Shown: positions 34,493-42,157 of the stretch, piece after piece | How the letters are laid out: every line of letters starts with the position of its first letter | Numbering within the stretch: the first letter of the stretch is position 1 | Origin: JAAZFZ01 sp035647435 | GTDB lineage: Bacteria > Bacillota > Clostridia > Oscillospirales > Acutalibacteraceae | Assembly (NCBI GenBank): GCA_035647435.1 | Contig: DASRNM010000014.1 | Location: forward strand, 1-55,549 | DNA: 55,549 nt | Direction of reading: 5' to 3' | Position numbers and translations under genes: made by a program | Notes under the pieces: model-generated | Database searches by the model: none | What the model was told of the DNA's origin: nothing | The model's input: the letters and a program-made list of their open reading frames with translations, nothing else

Positions 34493-35256
34493 TGATTGAC
34501 TTACATTGTCACGTTCTTCATGAAATAGATGACGGCGCCCAATCGTTAACTGATGCAATACAGCTTTGCATGCTTGCTAACGAGAATGGAGTAGAAAAAA
34601 TTGTTCTCACGCCTCATCTAAAAAACGTAACGGAAATTGATGAATTTCTTGAAGTCAGAAATGAAAAGTTTCAGCAGCTTCAAACCGAGATTGACAAGAG
34701 AAAAATTAATATTGAAATTTTCCCCGGTGCTGAGGTTTATGTAAATGATGATATATTCTATAGCACTAATTTAGACAAGGTTACAATCAACTCAAGCAAA
34801 TACATATTGATTGAGTTTGATTTTTTTGGTCTAACAGTCGAAAGAATCTGCAGTTATTTGGACGAAATCGAAAAAAGCGATTTAATACCTATAATAGCGC
34901 ACCCTGAAAGATATGAATACTTTCAAAAGGATTATTTTAAAATTAACTACTTGTTGTCTGAAAGAGATGTTTACTTTCAGATCAACGCCGGGAGTTTAGC
35001 TGGCTTTGGCACAAGAGAAGAGTTTGAATTAGCCTATCAAATGGTTAAAAACAACGTAGCAAGTTTTATTGGGACAGATGCACATTCAATCCGAGGAAGG
35101 GCAAATGATTTGTTGAGGATGACATACTTCTTTCCTCCCGACATCGAACATAGAAGCCTTGACTACATGGTTAATGTTGCGCCCGAAGCAGTCATTAATA
35201 ACGAGAAGCTTCCTCCGATAAGAAGGGGAAGACTTCAAAGGGCAAGATGGTTTTAG
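34492..35256 (+). CDS. PHP-type protein-tyrosine phosphatase (CpsB/YwqE family)
   Basis: The 254-aa protein begins MIDLHCHVLHEIDDGA and carries the other PHP metal ligands in TPHLKN, the FPGAEVY block, IAHPERYEYF and GTDAHSIRGR. Enzymes of this family remove phosphate from the tyrosine-rich tail of the polysaccharide kinase. The kinase gene is the next one, 48 nt downstream, so this is its cognate phosphatase. Confidence 0.93.
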   Translation: MIDLHCHVLHEIDDGAQSLTDAIQLCMLANENGVEKIVLTPHLKNVTEIDEFLEVRNEKFQQLQTEIDKRKINIEIFPGAEVYVNDDIFYSTNLDKVTINSSKYILIEFDFFGLTVERICSYLDEIEKSDLIPIIAHPERYEYFQKDYFKINYLLSERDVYFQINAGSLAGFGTREEFELAYQMVKNNVASFIGTDAHSIRGRANDLLRMTYFFPPDIEHRSLDYMVNVAPEAVINNEKLPPIRRGRLQRARWF

Positions 35257-35304
35257 CAAGTTTTCTGATGTTCGTAAACTACAAAATCTTGGGAGTGTAA
35301 AAAA

Positions 35305-37023
35305 ATGCAAGAAAGATATAACCAGCAAAACAACAGTTATTACAACAAGGCAAACGGCATAACAACTGAAAATATTGATATTGCGAAAATGGGCAAGGCT
35401 CTTTTTCAACGGCTCTGGGCGATTATTCTTATTGGTATAGTTTTAGCCGGGAGTTTCTTTATCTATGCAAAGGTAAGGTATGTGCCGGTTTACGCATCAT
35501 CGGCAATGCTTGGCTTTACAACGACTAAGCAGATAACCTACTATGAGCAAGACAAAGATGGCGAGGTTGTTGCATCTTATGAAGAGAGCACAGGGTGGTA
35601 TACTTCAAGTGACATTGAAAGATATCAGCTTTTGTTAGTAACGGGCGATGAAATGATATCCAACATATATGATTCGCTTAAAAACCTGTATGACGAGGGC
35701 GAGATTTCGCGGCAATACTCAAGGGGCGAGATATCGAATTCGTTAACAATAACAGGCGCTAACGTTACTGGGATATTCGACATAAGAGTTTCTCATATTG
35801 AAAGGGAATTTTGTGAAAACACAATAAATGTTGTTATCTCAACATATCCGGATTTTTTGAAATCATTTGACACCACCCTTGGTGTCGATGTAATAAAGGC
35901 GCCGACTGCACCTGTAATAAGCAACCATGACGGTGCTGCAAGAATGGCGTTTTACGGGTTTGCTATTGGTGTTGCTATTGTTTGCGCAATGATATTTGCG
36001 ACCGAAATGCTGACTGATACCGTCAGAAGCGTTGATGATGTGCGCAATAAAACAATTGCAAAATTGCTCGGTGCAGTTCCGCTCATTGAGGCTTCAAACA
36101 AAAGGCTGTTCGGGAAGCGAAGAATCAGGCAGGGGCTACTTATCACCGACGAAAGCTCTGTAAACTTTGCGTTTATTGAAACATTTAAATCGATAAGAAC
36201 TAAAATCGAAAATCTGGCTGCTGAAAAATCGTTTAAAACCTTTATGGTTACCAGTACCTTTGAGGATGAGGGCAAGACAACAGTTGCGGCAAACATTTCT
36301 ATTGCTCTTGCACAAAAAGGCAAGTCGGTTTTGCTTGTTGACTGTGATATGAGAAAGCCGGCAATTCTCAAAACACTTGGGTTAAAAGAAACGGACGAGT
36401 TTGGGCTGATTCCAATTATCAAAGGCGAGTCCACTTATGCCGAATCAATTAAATATATAAAATCCATTGGTGTTTTTGTGCTCTCGTCAGGCGGTTACAC
36501 AATGAAATCCACAGAAATGCTTGACGTTGACAAGGTTAAAGACGTTTTTGACCAGGCTCGCGAGGAGTTTGACTATATTATTATAGATACCCCTCCGGCG
36601 AGAGTTGTAACCGACGCAATGGTTATCGCTCCGCTTGTCGATTCATTGGTATTTGCTGTTAGAAGTGACTATGCAAAGATTAACCACATTAACGATACGA
36701 TTGAGGAGCTGACAGCTTCTGATGTTGAGGTTGCGGGTGTTATTCTCACAATGGCAGGCAGCGACGCAACTTCAAAATATTACAGTAGGAAGAGCTATAA
36801 ATACCGCAGGTATTACAGCCGCTACGGATACGGAAGATATGGCTACGGTTACGGTGGAAAATACGGTGGATACGGTAATTACGGCTACGGCTATGGTTAC
36901 GGTTATGGCTATGGTGATGGTTACGGTTATAGTGACGGTTACGGTTACGGCGAAAAAAATAAAAAGAAGAAAAAAGAAATCAAAGAAGCAAGTAACGGTG
37001 ACAAGAATACCAAAAACAAATAG
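35305..37023 (+). CDS. Fused Wzz chain-length regulator and BY-type tyrosine kinase with Tyr-Gly-rich tail
   Basis: The 572-aa protein joins a Wzz domain, with membrane segments near residues 35-55 and 212-232, to a cytoplasmic bacterial tyrosine kinase. The kinase has Walker A in STFEDEGKTT (Lys324), Walker A-prime in LLVDCDMRKP (Asp346, Asp348) and Walker B in IIIDTPP (Asp428). Residues 492-548 form an exceptional tail with 23 Tyr, many as YG repeats, before a Lys-rich end. Usual autophosphorylation clusters have far fewer Tyr. In many Gram-positive bacteria the Wzz and kinase parts are separate genes; here they are fused, as in proteobacteria. It is preceded by its phosphatase gene. Confidence 0.93.
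   Translation: MQERYNQQNNSYYNKANGITTENIDIAKMGKALFQRLWAIILIGIVLAGSFFIYAKVRYVPVYASSAMLGFTTTKQITYYEQDKDGEVVASYEESTGWYTSSDIERYQLLLVTGDEMISNIYDSLKNLYDEGEISRQYSRGEISNSLTITGANVTGIFDIRVSHIEREFCENTINVVISTYPDFLKSFDTTLGVDVIKAPTAPVISNHDGAARMAFYGFAIGVAIVCAMIFATEMLTDTVRSVDDVRNKTIAKLLGAVPLIEASNKRLFGKRRIRQGLLITDESSVNFAFIETFKSIRTKIENLAAEKSFKTFMVTSTFEDEGKTTVAANISIALAQKGKSVLLVDCDMRKPAILKTLGLKETDEFGLIPIIKGESTYAESIKYIKSIGVFVLSSGGYTMKSTEMLDVDKVKDVFDQAREEFDYIIIDTPPARVVTDAMVIAPLVDSLVFAVRSDYAKINHINDTIEELTASDVEVAGVILTMAGSDATSKYYSRKSYKYRRYYSRYGYGRYGYGYGGKYGGYGNYGYGYGYGYGYGDGYGYSDGYGYGEKNKKKKKEIKEASNGDKNTKNK
36823..36951 (+). repeat. Imperfect hexanucleotide repeat TAYGGY coding Tyr-Gly
   Basis: Repeated TAC/TAT GGT/GGC/GGA units encode the YG tail of the tyrosine kinase. 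The synonymous variation between units suggests the peptide repeat is under selection and not just a recent slippage product. Such repeats can still change length between strains. Confidence 0.75.
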
Positions 37024-37059
37024 TTTTGACGGAATATTATTGTATAAGAGATGATTTGA

Positions 37060-38202
37060 TTGCAAAAGCGAATATTTCTCTCTCCTCCCAAATTGAATGG
37101 CAGAGAGATAGAGTTTGTTAACAAGGCGTTTGAAGAAAATTGGATTGCACCCTGCGGCCCGAACCTGACGGCGTTTGAGGACGAGATATGTCGCTACAAT
37201 GGCATAGGCTATGCTGTTGCTATGTCCTCAGGGACGGCTGCAATGCACCTTGCACTGAAATATGTTGGTGTGGAGCAAGGGGATACGGTTTTTTGCTCAG
37301 ATTTAACATTTTCGGGCAGTTGCAACCCTGTGCTGTACCAAGGAGCAAGGCTTGTTTTAATTGATTCTGAAGAAGAAAGCTTTAACATGAGCCCCACTGC
37401 ACTTGAAAAAGCTTTTGTTTCTGCACAAAAAAGCAACGAGCTTCCAAGGGCGGTTATTATCGTTGACTTATACGGTCAAAGTGCTGATTATGATAAGCTT
37501 TTGCCCATATGCGAAAAGTATGGTGTCCCCGTTATAGAGGACGCAGCAGAGGCTCTCGGTGCGGAATATAAGGGGAAAAAATGTGGCAAGTTTGGCTATA
37601 TTTCGGTGTTTTCATTTAATGGAAATAAAATTATCACAACTTCTGGCGGTGGCATGGCTGTTTCCGATGATGAAAACGCAACAACAAAAATAAACTTTTG
37701 GGCAAATCAATCCAAAGAAAAAGCGAATTACTATTTACACAATGAGATTGGCTACAATTATAGAATGTCGAATATTTCTGCTGGTATCGGGAGGGGACAA
37801 CTTATAACCATTGAAGAGAACATAAACCGACGAAAAGAAATATTTGAATTTTATCAAAAGAGTTTCAGGAATTTGCCAATAACAATGCAGCCCATCCTTG
37901 AAGGTGCAAAGCCTAACTACTGGCTTTCGGTGTTGATGATTGACGATGATTGCAAAACCATACCTGACGATGTAATCAATGCCCTTGAGAAGGACAACAT
38001 TGAGGCGCGGCGCGCGTGGAATCCCATGCACTGCCAACCGATTTTTAAAGATTGTGAGTTTTTTGCTCACTATGATAATGCAAGTGTTTCGCGTCATGTT
38101 TTTGACAAGGGGATTTGTATGCCGAGCGGTTCTCAAATGACTCAAGAGGACTTAGAAAGGGTTACTTCGGCGTTTATTGGGGCATTTAATACAAAAACAT
38201 AA
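37060..38202 (+). CDS. DegT/DnrJ/EryC1/StrS family PLP-dependent sugar aminotransferase (PglE/EpsN-like)
   Basis: The 380-aa enzyme has NWIAPCGPNLTAFE, MSSGTAAMHLAL, the VIEDAAEALGA Asp and SFNGNKIITTSGGGM with the PLP-binding Lys. It should convert a UDP-4-keto-6-deoxy sugar, made by the first enzyme of the locus, into the 4-amino sugar. Translation starts at TTG. It is the last gene of the polysaccharide locus and lies just upstream of the ribosomal protein promoter, with no clear T-rich terminator between them. Confidence 0.9.
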   Translation: MQKRIFLSPPKLNGREIEFVNKAFEENWIAPCGPNLTAFEDEICRYNGIGYAVAMSSGTAAMHLALKYVGVEQGDTVFCSDLTFSGSCNPVLYQGARLVLIDSEEESFNMSPTALEKAFVSAQKSNELPRAVIIVDLYGQSADYDKLLPICEKYGVPVIEDAAEALGAEYKGKKCGKFGYISVFSFNGNKIITTSGGGMAVSDDENATTKINFWANQSKEKANYYLHNEIGYNYRMSNISAGIGRGQLITIEENINRRKEIFEFYQKSFRNLPITMQPILEGAKPNYWLSVLMIDDDCKTIPDDVINALEKDNIEARRAWNPMHCQPIFKDCEFFAHYDNASVSRHVFDKGICMPSGSQMTQEDLERVTSAFIGAFNTKT

Positions 38203-38208
38203 AAAAAC

Positions 38209-38251
38209 TTGGTTTGCAACAAAAAAGTTTCAAAAAATGCTTGCAAACCAA
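38209..38251. repeat. 11-bp inverted repeat spanning the -35 box of the S10 operon
   Basis: TTGGTTTGCAA and TTGCAAACCAA are perfect inverted copies 21 nt apart. The right arm contains the TTGCAA -35 hexamer. It could be an operator, or a weak hairpin ending the polysaccharide transcript; no T-run follows. Confidence 0.55.
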
Positions 38252-38269
38252 TTAATATTGTGATATTAT
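38241..38269 (+). promoter_or_regulatory. Extended -10 promoter of the S10-spc-alpha superoperon
   Basis: TTGCAA, a 17-nt spacer and TATTAT, with TG one base before the -10 hexamer (extended -10). Transcription should start near base 38276, giving a leader of about 318 nt before rpsJ. Confidence 0.72.
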
Positions 38270-38275
38270 TTCAAA

Positions 38276-38593
38276 GCACGTGATTTAGCGTGCCTATTTT
38301 AGATATGCGTTGATGTGGTAGGTGGCTGCTCTAGAAGCAGGAAATTACCACGGAGTATGTCCGATTCGAAAACCGGGCGAAAAAATCACTTGAATTGTAT
38401 TAGTGACACTTCCCTTGTGTCTATGATTGATTCAGGAGTGTGCTAGAACTTGCACAAACCCGGAAAATGTCCGGGTTTTAAAAACCGGGCAAAAGAAACA
38501 CCCGGGGCAGTGGTAAGATTTTAGCAGTGCCCGCCAAAATTTAGAGGCATGAACCTTAAAAGTTGCCTCAATTAAAAGAAAGGCGTGACGAAA
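38276..38593 (+). promoter_or_regulatory. Structured 5' leader of the S10 operon, probable regulatory RNA
   Basis: This 318-nt leader holds no gene. It contains a two-tier hairpin (GTGGTA/TACCAC outside CTGCT/AGCAG, with symmetric 5-nt internal loops, 38315-38351), a GACAC/GTGTC hairpin, a terminator-like hairpin with a 9-bp stem and TTTT (38456-38479), a GGGCA/TGCCC stem (38505-38532) and a GAGGCA/TGCCTC stem (38544-38569) next to the ribosome-binding site. A motif ATGTCCG-N5/7-AAAACCGGGC occurs twice (38357 and 38467). The layout suggests attenuation or autoregulation by a ribosomal protein, as known for S10 operons elsewhere. I do not recognise a named RNA family. Confidence 0.5.
38456..38479 (+). 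terminator. Attenuator-like hairpin in the S10 leader
   Basis: AAACCCGGA pairs with TCCGGGTTT around an AAATG loop and is followed by T and then A residues. The CCGGG arm could instead pair with nearby CCGG sequence just downstream, so two exclusive folds are possible. Confidence 0.4.
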
Positions 38594-38905
38594 ATGGCAG
38601 TTAAAGGGAAAATCAGAATCAGACTTAAGGGCTATGATCACAGTCTTGTTGACAAATCGGCAGAGAAAATTGTTGAGACTGCAAAGCGTACAGGCTCACA
38701 GGTTTCCGGACCTGTTCCTCTTCCGACAGAAAAAGAGATCATCACAGTCCTTCGAGCAGTTCACAAGTATAAGGATTCCCGCGAACAGTTCGAACAGCGT
38801 ACACACAAAAGGCTTATTGATATCCTGAGACCCACACAGAAAACAGTTGAGGCTCTCACAGGGCTTGAGCTTCCCGCAGGCGTTGAAATTGAAATTAAAA
38901 TCTAA
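38594..38905 (+). CDS. rpsJ: 30S ribosomal protein S10
   Basis: The 103-aa protein has IRIRLKGYDHSLVDKSAEKIV, then GPVPLPTEKEIITVLR and a typical EQFEQRTHKRLIDI segment. The ATG behind AAAGAAAGGCG gives the normal length; a slightly earlier in-frame start is unlikely. It is the first gene of the superoperon and is also the NusE transcription factor. Confidence 0.97.
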   Translation: MAVKGKIRIRLKGYDHSLVDKSAEKIVETAKRTGSQVSGPVPLPTEKEIITVLRAVHKYKDSREQFEQRTHKRLIDILRPTQKTVEALTGLELPAGVEIEIKI

Positions 38906-38953
38906 CTCTTTATACATTATATATAAGGAATATGATGCATTGCACGCCGCAGG

Positions 38954-38992
38954 TCAAGTTGGCAAAATGGCCAACCAATAACTTGAAGGAGG
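38954..38992 (+). promoter_or_regulatory. Hairpin abutting the rplC ribosome-binding site
   Basis: TCAAGTT pairs with AACTTGA, and the alternative stem GTTGGC/GCCAAC shares the same GTT. The right arm ends directly at AGGAGG. Two exclusive folds beside the ribosome-binding site could control rplC translation. Confidence 0.35.
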
Positions 38993-38999
38993 AAAGGAA

Positions 39000-39632
39000 A
39001 TGAAAAAAGGTCTAATCGGCAAAAAAATCGGAATGACACAGGTTTTTGACGAAAAGGGCAATGTAGTGCCTGTAACTGTAGTTGAAGCCGGACCTTGTAC
39101 GGTTGTCATGAAGAAGACAATCGAAAACGATGGCTATGAAGCAGTTCAAATCGGCTTTGGTAATATCAATGTCAACAATGTCAAGAAACCCCTCAAGGGT
39201 CACTTTGACAAAGTAGGCGTTGCACCGAGAAGAACGCTTGGCGAGTTCAGGCTTGAAGATTCGAGCAACATCAATGAAGGCGACATTTTAAAGGTCGACA
39301 TTTTCGAAGTCGGTGAGCCGGTTGATGTTACCGGGACAAGCAAAGGTAAGGGAACTGCCGGTGTCATCAAAAGATGGAATTACGGAAGAATGAAAGAAAC
39401 TCATGGCACGGCTTCCAATGTAAGGCATGCAGGCTCTTTGGGCGCAGCAAGCGACCCTTCCAGAGTCGCTAAGGGAAAAGAAATGGCAGGCCACATGGGT
39501 CACGAAAGAGTTACCGTTATGAACCTAAGTGTAGTAAAGGTTGATGTTGAAAACAACCTTATAGCTATTAAAGGAGCAATTCCTGGCCCTAAAGGCGGTA
39601 TAGTTATTATAAGAGACAGCAATAAAGCGTAG
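39000..39632 (+). CDS. rplC: 50S ribosomal protein L3
   Basis: The 210-aa protein begins KKGLIGKKIGMTQVFDE and contains the WNYGRMKETHGTASNVRHAG and GHMGHERVTV blocks of L3. It is one of the early 50S assembly proteins. A 94-nt gap with a possible regulatory hairpin precedes it. Confidence 0.98.
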   Translation: MKKGLIGKKIGMTQVFDEKGNVVPVTVVEAGPCTVVMKKTIENDGYEAVQIGFGNINVNNVKKPLKGHFDKVGVAPRRTLGEFRLEDSSNINEGDILKVDIFEVGEPVDVTGTSKGKGTAGVIKRWNYGRMKETHGTASNVRHAGSLGAASDPSRVAKGKEMAGHMGHERVTVMNLSVVKVDVENNLIAIKGAIPGPKGGIVIIRDSNKA

Positions 39633-39648
39633 AAAGGAGTAGAAAATA

Positions 39649-40272
39649 ATGCCAAACGTATCAGTATTTGACACAAAAGGCAAGAAGGTTTCTGAAATAG
39701 AGCTTTCTGAAGGTGTCTTCGGTATAGAGCCTAACGTATCGGCAATGCACCTGTGCGTGGTAAATTACCTCGCAAACCAGCGACAGGGTACACAATCTAC
39801 CCTTACACGCAGCGAAGTAAGAGGCGGCGGCAGGAAGCCGTGGCGTCAAAAGGGCACAGGTCGTGCAAGACAAGGTTCCACAAGAGCCCCTCAATGGACA
39901 CATGGCGGCATTGCACATGGCCCCAAGCCACGTGATTACGGTTTTAGTATTAACAAAAAAGTCAGGAGACTTGCATTGAAGTCTGCTTTATCTTCAAAGG
40001 TTGCAGATGAAGAAATAATTGTCCTTGACAAAATCGCTCTTGAATCAATCAAGACAAAAGAGGTTGTTAATATTCTCAATGCTCTTGAAGTAGGCAAAAA
40101 GACATTGATAGTGCTTCCTGAAAAGGATGAAATCGTTTACAGAAGTGCTCGAAACATTGTGGGTGTTAAGACAACCCTTGTCAATACACTTAATATTTAC
40201 GACATCCTTAATTGCGACACAATGATTGTTCTCAAGGATGCAGTCAGCAAAATTGAGGAGGTATATGCATGA
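39649..40272 (+). CDS. rplD: 50S ribosomal protein L4
   Basis: The 207-aa protein has the loop RGGGRKPWRQKGTGRARQGS that reaches into the exit tunnel. In enterobacteria L4 represses its own operon by binding the leader; whether it does so here is unknown. It overlaps rplW by four bases. Confidence 0.98.
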   Translation: MPNVSVFDTKGKKVSEIELSEGVFGIEPNVSAMHLCVVNYLANQRQGTQSTLTRSEVRGGGRKPWRQKGTGRARQGSTRAPQWTHGGIAHGPKPRDYGFSINKKVRRLALKSALSSKVADEEIIVLDKIALESIKTKEVVNILNALEVGKKTLIVLPEKDEIVYRSARNIVGVKTTLVNTLNIYDILNCDTMIVLKDAVSKIEEVYA

Positions 40273-40562
40273 AAGCAGCACAAGATATAGTCCTCCGTCC
40301 AATCATCACTGAGGAAAGTATGCAAGGAATAGCTGATAAAAAATACGTATTTAGGGTAGCCACCGACGCAAATAAGATTGAAATTGCGCAAGCGGTTGAA
40401 GAACTTTTCAAAGTAAAAGTTGCAAAGGTAAACACAATCAATGTCAGTGGTAAGCTTCGAAGATATGGTCGTTTTGAGGGCTACACACAGGCGTGGAAAA
40501 AAGCTATTGTAACGCTAACAAATGATTCAAAGACAATCGAATTCTTTGACGGAATTCTGTAA
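40269..40562 (+). CDS. rplW: 50S ribosomal protein L23
   Basis: The 97-aa protein starts KAAQDIVLRPIITEESM and has the KVAKVNTINVSGKLRRYGR segment. It sits at the exit tunnel and docks trigger factor and SRP. Its ATGA overlap with rplD implies coupled translation. Confidence 0.97.
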   Translation: MKAAQDIVLRPIITEESMQGIADKKYVFRVATDANKIEIAQAVEELFKVKVAKVNTINVSGKLRRYGRFEGYTQAWKKAIVTLTNDSKTIEFFDGIL

Positions 40563-40648
40563 TTTGCTTTAAATAGCATCCAAATCATATGGCGGTAAGG
40601 TATGGAGAGTGACATGCTCCGCAAAGCTGCCGTAAGGAGAGTGAAAAA

Positions 40649-41482
40649 ATGTCAATCAAAATCTACAATCCGACAACTAATGCAAGGCGGGAGATGTCGG
40701 TTTCGGATTATTCCGAGCTTTCCAAGAAAGGGCCCGAGAGAAGCTTGCTAACAACGCTAAGCAATAACTCTGGCAGGAATAATTACGGAAGAATAACTGT
40801 TCGCCACCGCGGTGGAGCTAACAGAAGAAAATATCGTATTATTGATTTTAAACGCAATAAATTAGATATGAAAGCAACTGTTATGTCATTAGAATATGAC
40901 CCCAACCGCTCTGCACATATTGCCCTTGTTAAGTATGAAGACGGTGAAAAAAGATATATCATCGCACCTTCAGGCTTAAAGGTTGGCGACACGATTTTTG
41001 CAGGCCCTGATGCGGATATCAAAACAGGCAACGCATTGCCTCTTTTGAATATTCCCACAGGTACAACCATTCACAATGTTGAGCTTTACCCAGGCAGAGG
41101 CGGTCAGCTTGCAAGATCGGCAGGAAACTCCGCACAGTTGATGGCTAAAGAAGGCAAATACGCACTTTTGCGTTTGCCCTCAGGCGAGATTAGAAAAGTG
41201 CCTTCAAATTGCATGGCAACGATAGGCCAAGTTGGAAATATTGAGCATGAGAATGTTCAAATAGGCAAGGCCGGGCGTAAGCGCCATATGGGTTGGAGAC
41301 CTAGCGTAAGAGGTTCTGCAATGAACCCGAACGATCACCCACATGGTGGTGGTGAGGGCAAGTGCCCAATCGGTATGCCAAGTCCAGTTACCCCTTGGGG
41401 TAAGCCTACTCTTGGCTACAAGACTCGTAGCAAGAAAAAGGCATCTAGCAACCTTATAGTAAGTCGCCGTAATGGTAAATAA
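40649..41482 (+). CDS. rplB: 50S ribosomal protein L2
   Basis: The 277-aa protein has the RNA-binding OB/SH3 regions and the C-terminal NPNDHPHGGGEGKCP block near the peptidyl transferase centre. The 86-nt gap before it holds a hairpin (GGCGG with CTGCC and an inner GGAG/CTCC). Confidence 0.98.
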   Translation: MSIKIYNPTTNARREMSVSDYSELSKKGPERSLLTTLSNNSGRNNYGRITVRHRGGANRRKYRIIDFKRNKLDMKATVMSLEYDPNRSAHIALVKYEDGEKRYIIAPSGLKVGDTIFAGPDADIKTGNALPLLNIPTGTTIHNVELYPGRGGQLARSAGNSAQLMAKEGKYALLRLPSGEIRKVPSNCMATIGQVGNIEHENVQIGKAGRKRHMGWRPSVRGSAMNPNDHPHGGGEGKCPIGMPSPVTPWGKPTLGYKTRSKKKASSNLIVSRRNGK

Positions 41483-41499
41483 GAAAGGAGCGAAGAATA

Positions 41500-41778
41500 A
41501 TGGGCAGAAGCGTTAAAAAAGGACCTTTTGTACTAGAATCGCTGTTTAAGAAAGTTGTTGAGATGAACAACAGCGGAAATAAGAAGGTTCTTAAGACATG
41601 GAGCCGTAGCTCCACAATATTTCCTGAATTTGTCGGCCATACCTTCGCTGTTCATGATGGACGCAAACACGTCCCTGTTTATGTAACAGAGGATATGGTT
41701 GGTCATAAACTTGGTGAATTTGCACCGACCCGTTTGTTTAGGGGTCATTCAGGTTCAAAAACCACAGGAGAAAGATAA
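41500..41778 (+). CDS. rpsS: 30S ribosomal protein S19
   Basis: The 92-aa protein starts GRSVKKGPFVLESLFKKV and has TWSRSSTIFPEFVGHTFAVH and HKLGEFAPTR, all typical of S19, which contacts the head of the 30S subunit with S13. Strong GAAAGGAG lies upstream. Confidence 0.98.
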   Translation: MGRSVKKGPFVLESLFKKVVEMNNSGNKKVLKTWSRSSTIFPEFVGHTFAVHDGRKHVPVYVTEDMVGHKLGEFAPTRLFRGHSGSKTTGER

Positions 41779-41802
41779 TCGGTCGAAAGGAGTGTATAAA
41801 TT

Positions 41803-42138
41803 ATGCAGGCAACGGCAAAGGCAACCTTTATTAGAATAGCACCACGTAAGGTTCAAATTGTTTTAGATTTAATCCGTAACCAGCCTGTCGAAAAGGCAAT
41901 GGCTATTCTTAAATACACGCCCAAGGCCGCGTGTGAACCGCTGATTAAGCTTCTAAAATCAGCAATGGCAAACGCTGAAATGAATCATAATATGGATGTT
42001 TCAAGTCTTTATATTGCAGAATGCAGCGTTGGCCCAGGTCCTACCCTCAAGCGTATCAGACCGAGAGCACAGGGTAGAGCGTTCCGTATAAATAAGCGGA
42101 CATCGCATATAACTCTTGTACTCAAGGAAGCAGAATAA
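41803..42138 (+). CDS. rplV: 50S ribosomal protein L22
   Basis: The 111-aa protein has RIAPRKVQIVLDLIRNQPVEKA and the tunnel loop GPTLKRIRPRAQGRAFRINKR. It lines the exit tunnel opposite L4. The length is normal. Confidence 0.98.
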   Translation: MQATAKATFIRIAPRKVQIVLDLIRNQPVEKAMAILKYTPKAACEPLIKLLKSAMANAEMNHNMDVSSLYIAECSVGPGPTLKRIRPRAQGRAFRINKRTSHITLVLKEAE

Positions 42139-42157
42139 GCGAGGAGGAGGTAAAGAA

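Noticed and set aside
36722..37065. Open frames on both strands rich in Thr-Val or Ile-Val repeats
   Set aside because: They are shadows of the Tyr-Gly repeat read in other frames; their low-complexity repeats come from the TAYGGY units.
38357..38490. Direct repeats as the start of a CRISPR array
   Set aside because: Only two imperfect copies exist, with a 100-nt interval; they fit RNA leader motifs better.
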